DNA from: Faucicola sp902506225
GTDB taxonomy: Bacteria; Pseudomonadota; Gammaproteobacteria; Pseudomonadales; Moraxellaceae
Length of the DNA: 64,000 nucleotides
Reading direction: 5' to 3'
Assembly (NCBI GenBank): GCA_902506225.1
Contig: LR733345.1
Location: forward strand, 868,001-932,000
The translations under genes were made by a program, and so were the position numbers. Positions within the stretch are counted from its first letter, which is position 1; every line of letters starts with the position of its first letter. The notes under the pieces were generated by a model. It searched no databases and was not told the origin of the DNA. It was given only the letters and a program-made list of their open reading frames with translations. Positions 59,102-64,000 of the stretch are shown one piece after another.

Positions 59102-62100
59102 TTGAAAGACTTATTAGACATCATGAAAAGCCCTGCCGACTCTGGTAACCAAGAGTTCGACAGCATTCAAATTTCTCTTGCCTCACCTGACACCATCAAA
59201 TCTTGGTCGCATGGGGAAGTTAAAAAGCCTGAAACCATCAACTATCGTACTTTCAAACCAGAACGTGATGGTCTTTTTTGTGCCAAAATTTTTGGACCTG
59301 TTAAAGACTACGAATGCTTGTGTGGTAAATACAAACGCCGTAAATTCCAAGGCGTGATCTGTGAAAAATGTGGCGTTGAAGTGACCGCCGCCAAAGTACG
59401 CCGCGAGCGTATGGGTCACATTGAGCTAGCAAGCCCAGTCGCGCATATTTGGTTCTTAAAATCATTACCAAGCCGTATTGGTCTACTACTTGATATGACT
59501 TTGCGTGATATCGAGCGCGTATTGTATTTTGAAAGCTATGTAGTGACTGACCCAGGTTTAACTACCCTTGAAAAATATCAGTTGCTCGATGATGAAGATT
59601 ACTTCAAAGCACTTGAAGAGTATGGTGATGAATTCACCGCAAAAATGGGGGCTGAAGCGGTTCAAGACTTGCTGCGTGATATTGACGTAGATTTGGAAAT
59701 CGACCAATTACGTGAAGAAATTCCGAATACAGGTTCAGAAACCAAACTTAAAAAAATGTCAAAACGTCTAAAATTGCTTGAGTCATTCCGTGATTCAAAC
59801 AATAAGCCTGAATGGATGGTAATGACGGTGTTACCTGTATTGCCACCTGATTTGCGTCCATTGGTACCGCTTGAAGGGGGTCGTTTTGCCACTTCAGACT
59901 TAAATGACTTATACCGCCGCGTCATTAACCGTAACAACCGTTTAAAACGCTTGTTGGAGCTCAATGCGCCTGACATTATTGTGCGTAACGAAAAACGTAT
60001 GCTGCAAGAGTCAGTGGATGCGCTGCTTGACAATGGTCGCCGCGGTCGTGCGATTACCGGTAGCAATAAACGTCCATTGAAATCTTTAGCTGACATGATT
60101 AAAGGTAAACAAGGTCGTTTCCGTCAAAACCTTCTTGGTAAACGTGTTGACTATTCAGGTCGTTCGGTCATTACCGTGGGTCCATACCTGCGTCTACACC
60201 AATGTGGCTTGCCTAAAAAAATGGCACTTGAACTGTTCAAACCATTTACTTATGCCAAGCTTTTGCAAAATGGCATTGCGACCACTATCAAAGCCGCTAA
60301 GAAAATGGTTGAGCGTGAAGAACCGGCAGTGTGGGATATGCTTGCCAGCGTGATTCGTGAACACCCAGTGCTACTAAACCGTGCACCGACCCTCCATCGT
60401 TTGGGCTTACAAGCATTTGAGCCTGTACTGATTGAAGGTAAAGCGATTCAGCTCCATCCCCTAGTTTGTAGCGCGTTTAACGCCGACTTTGATGGTGACC
60501 AAATGGCGGTACACGTACCGTTAACTTTGGAGGCCCAGCTTGAAGCCCGTGCCTTGATGATGTCAACCAACAACATCTTGTCACCTGCCAATGGTGAGCC
60601 AATCATCACGCCATCACAAGACGTGGTATTGGGGTTATATTACATCAGCCGTTCGCATATTAATGCCAAAGGCGAAAACATGACTTTCTCAAACGTGAAA
60701 GAAGTGTATCGCGCGCTAGGTACCGGTGATTTAAGCGTCAATGCGAAAATTAAAGTACGTATTGAAGAAACCACGTATGATGAAGAAGGCAATGGCAATA
60801 CCGTTACCAAAATGGTTGATACCGTTGCGGGTCGCTGTTTGATTTGGAATATCACCCCAAAAGGTATGAGCTTTGACGAAGTCAACAAAGAGATGACCAA
60901 GAAAAACATCGCTCGCCTTATCAATTCTTGCTACCGCAAAATGGGCGTGAAAGACAGCGTCATGTTTGCTGACCAATTGATGTATTTGGGTTTTGCCCAA
61001 GCGACGCTGTCAGGTGTATCGATTGGTATGGAAGATATGCTCATTCCACCTACCAAAAACAAAATCATCGAAGCGGCTGATGCAGAAGTCCGTGAGATTG
61101 AAAGCCAGTTTGAACAAGGCTTCGTGACCGCGGGTGAGCGCTATAACAAAGTTATTGATATTTGGTCACGTACCAATGACCAAATCGCCAAAGCGATGAT
61201 GGATAACTTGTCACAAGATACCGTTGTCAATAGCCAAGGTGAAACGGAAAAAGAAAAATCGTTTAACTCGATTTATATCATGTCGGATTCAGGGGCGCGT
61301 GGTAGTGCCGCACAGATTCGTCAATTGGCAGGTATGCGTGGCCTGATGGCAAAACCAGACGGCTCGATTATTGAAACCCCAATTAAAGCCAACTTCCGTG
61401 AAGGCTTAAGCGTTTTACAGTACTTTATCTCGACGCACGGTGCCCGTAAAGGTCTAGCGGATACGGCACTCAAAACCGCAAACTCAGGTTACTTAACCCG
61501 TCGCTTGGTTGACGTTGCGCAAGATTTGGTTATCACCCAGCCTGATTGTGGTACTGATAAAGGTATCTTGATGAAGCCACACATCGAGGGTGGTGAAATC
61601 ATTGAGCAATTGGCTGACCGCGTGCTGGGCCGAGTCACGGCTAAAGATGTGATGTCAAATAAAACAGGCGAACTAGCTATTCCACTAGGTACCTTGCTTG
61701 ATGAGCATTGGGTAAAAGTCCTTGATGAACATGGTATTGACGAAGTTTGGGTACGTTCAGTGATTACCTGTGAAGTGCCACATGGCGTCTGTTCACAATG
61801 TTATGGTCGTGACTTAGCACGTGGCCACCGCGTCAATATTGGTGAGTCTGTGGGTGTTATGGCGGCGCAATCAATCGGTGAGCCAGGTACTCAGCTAACC
61901 ATGCGTACCTTCCACGTGGGTGGTGCCGCGAGTGCCGCCGCTGTGGAAAACAGCATTCAGGTTAATAAAGGCGGTACTGTTCGCTTCCAAAACTTGAAAT
62001 CTGTAAGCCATGCCGACGGTCATTTGGTGGTAGTTTCTCGCTCTGCAGAAGTTAGTATTACCGATGAATTAGGCCGTGAGCGTGAACGCTATAAAGCACC

Positions 62101-63334
62101 GTATGGTTCGTCAATTTTAGTGGCTGATGGCACCGAAGTTACCCCAGGTCAAACCATTGCTAAATGGGATCCACATACCCATCCAATCATTACCGAGGTA
62201 TCAGGTACCGCACGCTTTAGCGAAATCACCGATGGCTTAACCGCCACCATGAAAATCGATGAAGCAACAGGTATGAGCTCATACGAAATCTTGGCAACCA
62301 AAGACCGCCCAAGTTCGGGCAAAGATTTACGTCCTGCGATTATCCTTGATACCAAAGAGGGTAAAGAAGTGGTGTATTTCTTACCACAGCAAACCATCAT
62401 TCGTGTGCGTGAAGGCGATGAGGTAACAACAGGTTCGATTTTAGGTCGTGTACCACAAGAATCATCAGGTACCAAAGATATTACCGGTGGTCTACCACGT
62501 GTCGCTGACTTATTTGAAGCGCGTCGTCCAAAAGACCATGCGATTATGGCGGAAATGAGTGGTACAGTAAGCTTTGGTAAAGACACCAAAGGTAAAAATC
62601 GCTTTATCATCACCAATGATGATGGCGAAGTGCATGAAGAGTTGATTCCAAAATGGCGTCAAATCAACGTATTTGAGGGTGAACGTGTTGAGCGTGGTGA
62701 GGTGATTGCCGATGGTCCACAAAACCCGCACGATATCTTACGCTTAAAAGGTGAAACTGAGCTTGCCAATTACATCGTCAATGAAGTACAAGACGTTTAC
62801 CGCTTACAAGGGGTAAAAATCAACGACAAGCATATTGAAGTGATTATTCGTCAGATGCTACGTAAAGTTGAAGTTACCGATGGCGGTGATTCAAGCTACT
62901 TCAAAGGTGACCAAGCTGAATACGCTGATATCGTCGCCATGAACAAAAAACTCGACGAAGAAAACAAATTCCCAGTCAAGTTTGACCGTTTATTGCTCGG
63001 TATCACTAAAGCCTCATTGGCAACTGAAAGCTTTATTTCTGCGGCGTCATTCCAAGAGACAACGCGCGTATTGACGGCGGCAGCAGTTACTGGCAAGATT
63101 GATGACTTACGCGGTCTAAAAGAAAACGTGGTTGTCGGCCGCTTGGTACCATCAGGTACTGGTTTAGCTTACCATGCCCAGCGTCTAGAGGGTGGTAAAA
63201 CCACCGCCACAGAAGCTACTGAAAATCAGCAGCTAGAAGCATTAGACACCTTGTTTGCCGAAAACATGGAGCCTGCGTCAATGTCATTTGAAGACCAATT
63301 TGCTGAAGAGTTTAATAGCCAAGATGCAAAATAA
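59102..63334 (+). CDS. rpoC: DNA-directed RNA polymerase subunit beta', TTG start
   Basis: The 1410-residue subunit contains the N-terminal zinc site CLCGKYKR...CEKCG, the lid/rudder region NRAPTLHRLGLQAFEP and the catalytic loop NADFDGDQMAVH that holds Mg. It also has the trigger-loop region EPGTQLTMRTFHVGG and the second zinc site CEVPHGVCSQCYGR. The start is TTG at 59102: the encoded KDLLDIM matches the universal beta' N-terminus, and GGAGA lies seven bases upstream. The first ATG (59123) would remove these conserved residues. The 143-base rpoB-rpoC gap has no terminator. Confidence 0.98.
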   Translation: MKDLLDIMKSPADSGNQEFDSIQISLASPDTIKSWSHGEVKKPETINYRTFKPERDGLFCAKIFGPVKDYECLCGKYKRRKFQGVICEKCGVEVTAAKVRRERMGHIELASPVAHIWFLKSLPSRIGLLLDMTLRDIERVLYFESYVVTDPGLTTLEKYQLLDDEDYFKALEEYGDEFTAKMGAEAVQDLLRDIDVDLEIDQLREEIPNTGSETKLKKMSKRLKLLESFRDSNNKPEWMVMTVLPVLPPDLRPLVPLEGGRFATSDLNDLYRRVINRNNRLKRLLELNAPDIIVRNEKRMLQESVDALLDNGRRGRAITGSNKRPLKSLADMIKGKQGRFRQNLLGKRVDYSGRSVITVGPYLRLHQCGLPKKMALELFKPFTYAKLLQNGIATTIKAAKKMVEREEPAVWDMLASVIREHPVLLNRAPTLHRLGLQAFEPVLIEGKAIQLHPLVCSAFNADFDGDQMAVHVPLTLEAQLEARALMMSTNNILSPANGEPIITPSQDVVLGLYYISRSHINAKGENMTFSNVKEVYRALGTGDLSVNAKIKVRIEETTYDEEGNGNTVTKMVDTVAGRCLIWNITPKGMSFDEVNKEMTKKNIARLINSCYRKMGVKDSVMFADQLMYLGFAQATLSGVSIGMEDMLIPPTKNKIIEAADAEVREIESQFEQGFVTAGERYNKVIDIWSRTNDQIAKAMMDNLSQDTVVNSQGETEKEKSFNSIYIMSDSGARGSAAQIRQLAGMRGLMAKPDGSIIETPIKANFREGLSVLQYFISTHGARKGLADTALKTANSGYLTRRLVDVAQDLVITQPDCGTDKGILMKPHIEGGEIIEQLADRVLGRVTAKDVMSNKTGELAIPLGTLLDEHWVKVLDEHGIDEVWVRSVITCEVPHGVCSQCYGRDLARGHRVNIGESVGVMAAQSIGEPGTQLTMRTFHVGGAASAAAVENSIQVNKGGTVRFQNLKSVSHADGHLVVVSRSAEVSITDELGRERERYKAPYGSSILVADGTEVTPGQTIAKWDPHTHPIITEVSGTARFSEITDGLTATMKIDEATGMSSYEILATKDRPSSGKDLRPAIILDTKEGKEVVYFLPQQTIIRVREGDEVTTGSILGRVPQESSGTKDITGGLPRVADLFEARRPKDHAIMAEMSGTVSFGKDTKGKNRFIITNDDGEVHEELIPKWRQINVFEGERVERGEVIADGPQNPHDILRLKGETELANYIVNEVQDVYRLQGVKINDKHIEVIIRQMLRKVEVTDGGDSSYFKGDQAEYADIVAMNKKLDEENKFPVKFDRLLLGITKASLATESFISAASFQETTRVLTAAAVTGKIDDLRGLKENVVVGRLVPSGTGLAYHAQRLEGGKTTATEATENQQLEALDTLFAENMEPASMSFEDQFAEEFNSQDAK

Positions 63335-63350
63335 TCGTTAATCAGTCATA

Positions 63351-63384
63351 AAAAGGCCGGTGCTTGCAACTGGCCTTTTTTTTC
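63351..63384 (+). terminator. Rho-independent terminator after rpoC
   Basis: AAAAAGGCCGGT...ACTGGCCTTTTTTTT forms a stem of about ten pairs with a G-U pair and a T8 tail. Confidence 0.85.
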
Positions 63385-63420
63385 ATCAAAATATCCGTAT
63401 CAAATGTCTAAGGAAACAAT

Positions 63421-63939
63421 ATGGCAGGTCGTGTTGCACGTTATCAAGCAGATAGAACCAATCAAAAAATGTATTTTTGCCGAATTTATTGTCAGCAAGC
63501 TGAACAGACGCCAAAAGGGCAATTACAGGAAGCACATATTGAAAGTGCGCTCATGCATTTGTACGGCGGCTATTTGGCATTTTTACAAGAAGTAGCACGC
63601 TATTATAATTTAACTATGTCAAACCCGAGTCTGCAATCAATTAGTGATGCGTTGGAGGCCAAAACCCAAGTATCACCTGAAGTGATGCGGTTAAAGCAAC
63701 TATTAGCTAATGATTATCTGGGGGATATCGAAAAAGCATGGCAGCAGATTATCTATAAACCTGTGCCACAAAATCTTGGAAATGAGAGTGATGAAAGCAA
63801 CAAAAATGCTAAACTGCCGGTGATTGATGTTATGGCAAGCCCATCAAGTACCAATATTTCAGTCGATATGATTCGCCAATGGCGTGGCGATTTGGTTGAT
63901 ACTATCGATAGTTTGCGAGAAGGGATGATTGAATTTTAA
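63421..63939 (+). CDS. DUF6586 family protein
   Basis: The 172-residue protein begins MAGRVARYQADRTNQKMYFC, followed by QQAEQTPKGQLQEAHIESAL and MHLYGGYLAFLQEVARYYNL. This is the pattern of a short helical family found beside rpoC in Pseudomonas/Acinetobacter relatives. There is no catalytic motif or membrane segment. A helical C-terminal part contains IDVMASPSSTNISVDMIRQW. The function is unknown. AAGGAAA precedes the start. Confidence 0.82.
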   Translation: MAGRVARYQADRTNQKMYFCRIYCQQAEQTPKGQLQEAHIESALMHLYGGYLAFLQEVARYYNLTMSNPSLQSISDALEAKTQVSPEVMRLKQLLANDYLGDIEKAWQQIIYKPVPQNLGNESDESNKNAKLPVIDVMASPSSTNISVDMIRQWRGDLVDTIDSLREGMIEF

Positions 63940-63973
63940 TTGTTTAATCAACCTTGGTGCTTAGCAAAGACCA

Positions 63974-64000
63974 TAAAAAAGCTCGATTCATGATCGAGCT
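63974..64000 (+). terminator. Terminator hairpin cut by the window end
   Basis: The perfect stem AGCTCGAT / ATCGAGCT (63980-63987, 63993-64000) is preceded by A6. The T-run expected on the plus strand would lie just beyond the window. Confidence 0.6.

Overview
The window looks like chromosomal DNA of a gammaproteobacterium of the family Moraxellaceae. A Moraxella/Faucicola osloensis-like organism is the best guess. The basis is protein-level resemblance of AckA, Coq7, RpoB/RpoC, the trpF-trpB-trpA-accD-folC-SPOR gene order and the DUF6586 gene after rpoC, together with an AT-rich background and polyhydroxyalkanoate (PHA) genes. The species was not verified by any search.

Layout. 1-5.4 kb: the C-terminal part of a LysR regulator, a large lipoprotein lipase/hydrolase, a secreted Thr/Lys-rich repeat protein and coq7 (ubiquinone synthesis). 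5.4-11.3 kb: a carbon-overflow block on the minus strand, with phasin and a long class I PHA synthase, then pta-ackA. A 336-bp internally deleted relative of the IS200/IS605-type element found at 31-32 kb sits directly against the pta ribosome binding site. 11.5-19 kb: oxyR-sbcD-sbcC (peroxide sensor plus double-strand-break nuclease) on the minus strand, divergent from ahpC. 19-25.2 kb: an accessory stretch between ahpC and ahpF with a CytX-type permease, a YdcH-like protein, a complete 982-bp IS982-family element, an alkylsulfatase-like lipoprotein and a CoiA-like protein. 25.3-34.6 kb: ahpF, a 3-hydroxyacyl-CoA dehydrogenase, a ~990-residue membrane-anchored protein of unknown function, an intact tnpB-only element, pdxB and epmA. 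34.6-40.5 kb: a sulfur/persulfide block in which a BigR-type dithiol repressor, a SulP anion transporter and a sulfurtransferase-like gene diverge from a persulfide-dioxygenase-like metallo-beta-lactamase gene and a DUF2892 gene. 40.5-49.7 kb: an interspersed trp operon (trpF, trpB, trpA with four unrelated genes between them) followed by accD, folC and a LysM-SPOR protein. 49.8-64 kb: the conserved transcription/translation block tRNA-Trp-secE-nusG-rplKAJL-rpoBC, closed by a DUF6586 gene.

How the parts work together. Three stress modules are visible: peroxide (OxyR/AhpC/AhpF), DNA ends (SbcCD, apparently cotranscribed with oxyR) and reactive sulfur (BigR/persulfide dioxygenase/SulP). Acetyl-CoA partitioning is represented by pta-ackA, phasin-phaC and the nearby hydroxyacyl-CoA dehydrogenase.

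The points most worth checking are: (1) the tnpB element and its short non-autonomous derivative, which carries a good promoter facing pta and keeps the right end where a guide RNA would form; (2) a homopolymer-A7 frame change that splits a DUF2892 protein from a charged helical tail; (3) SulP in the place where a sulfite exporter would be expected in a BigR operon; and (4) the unrecognised ~990-residue protein. I found no CRISPR array, prophage or rRNA operon.
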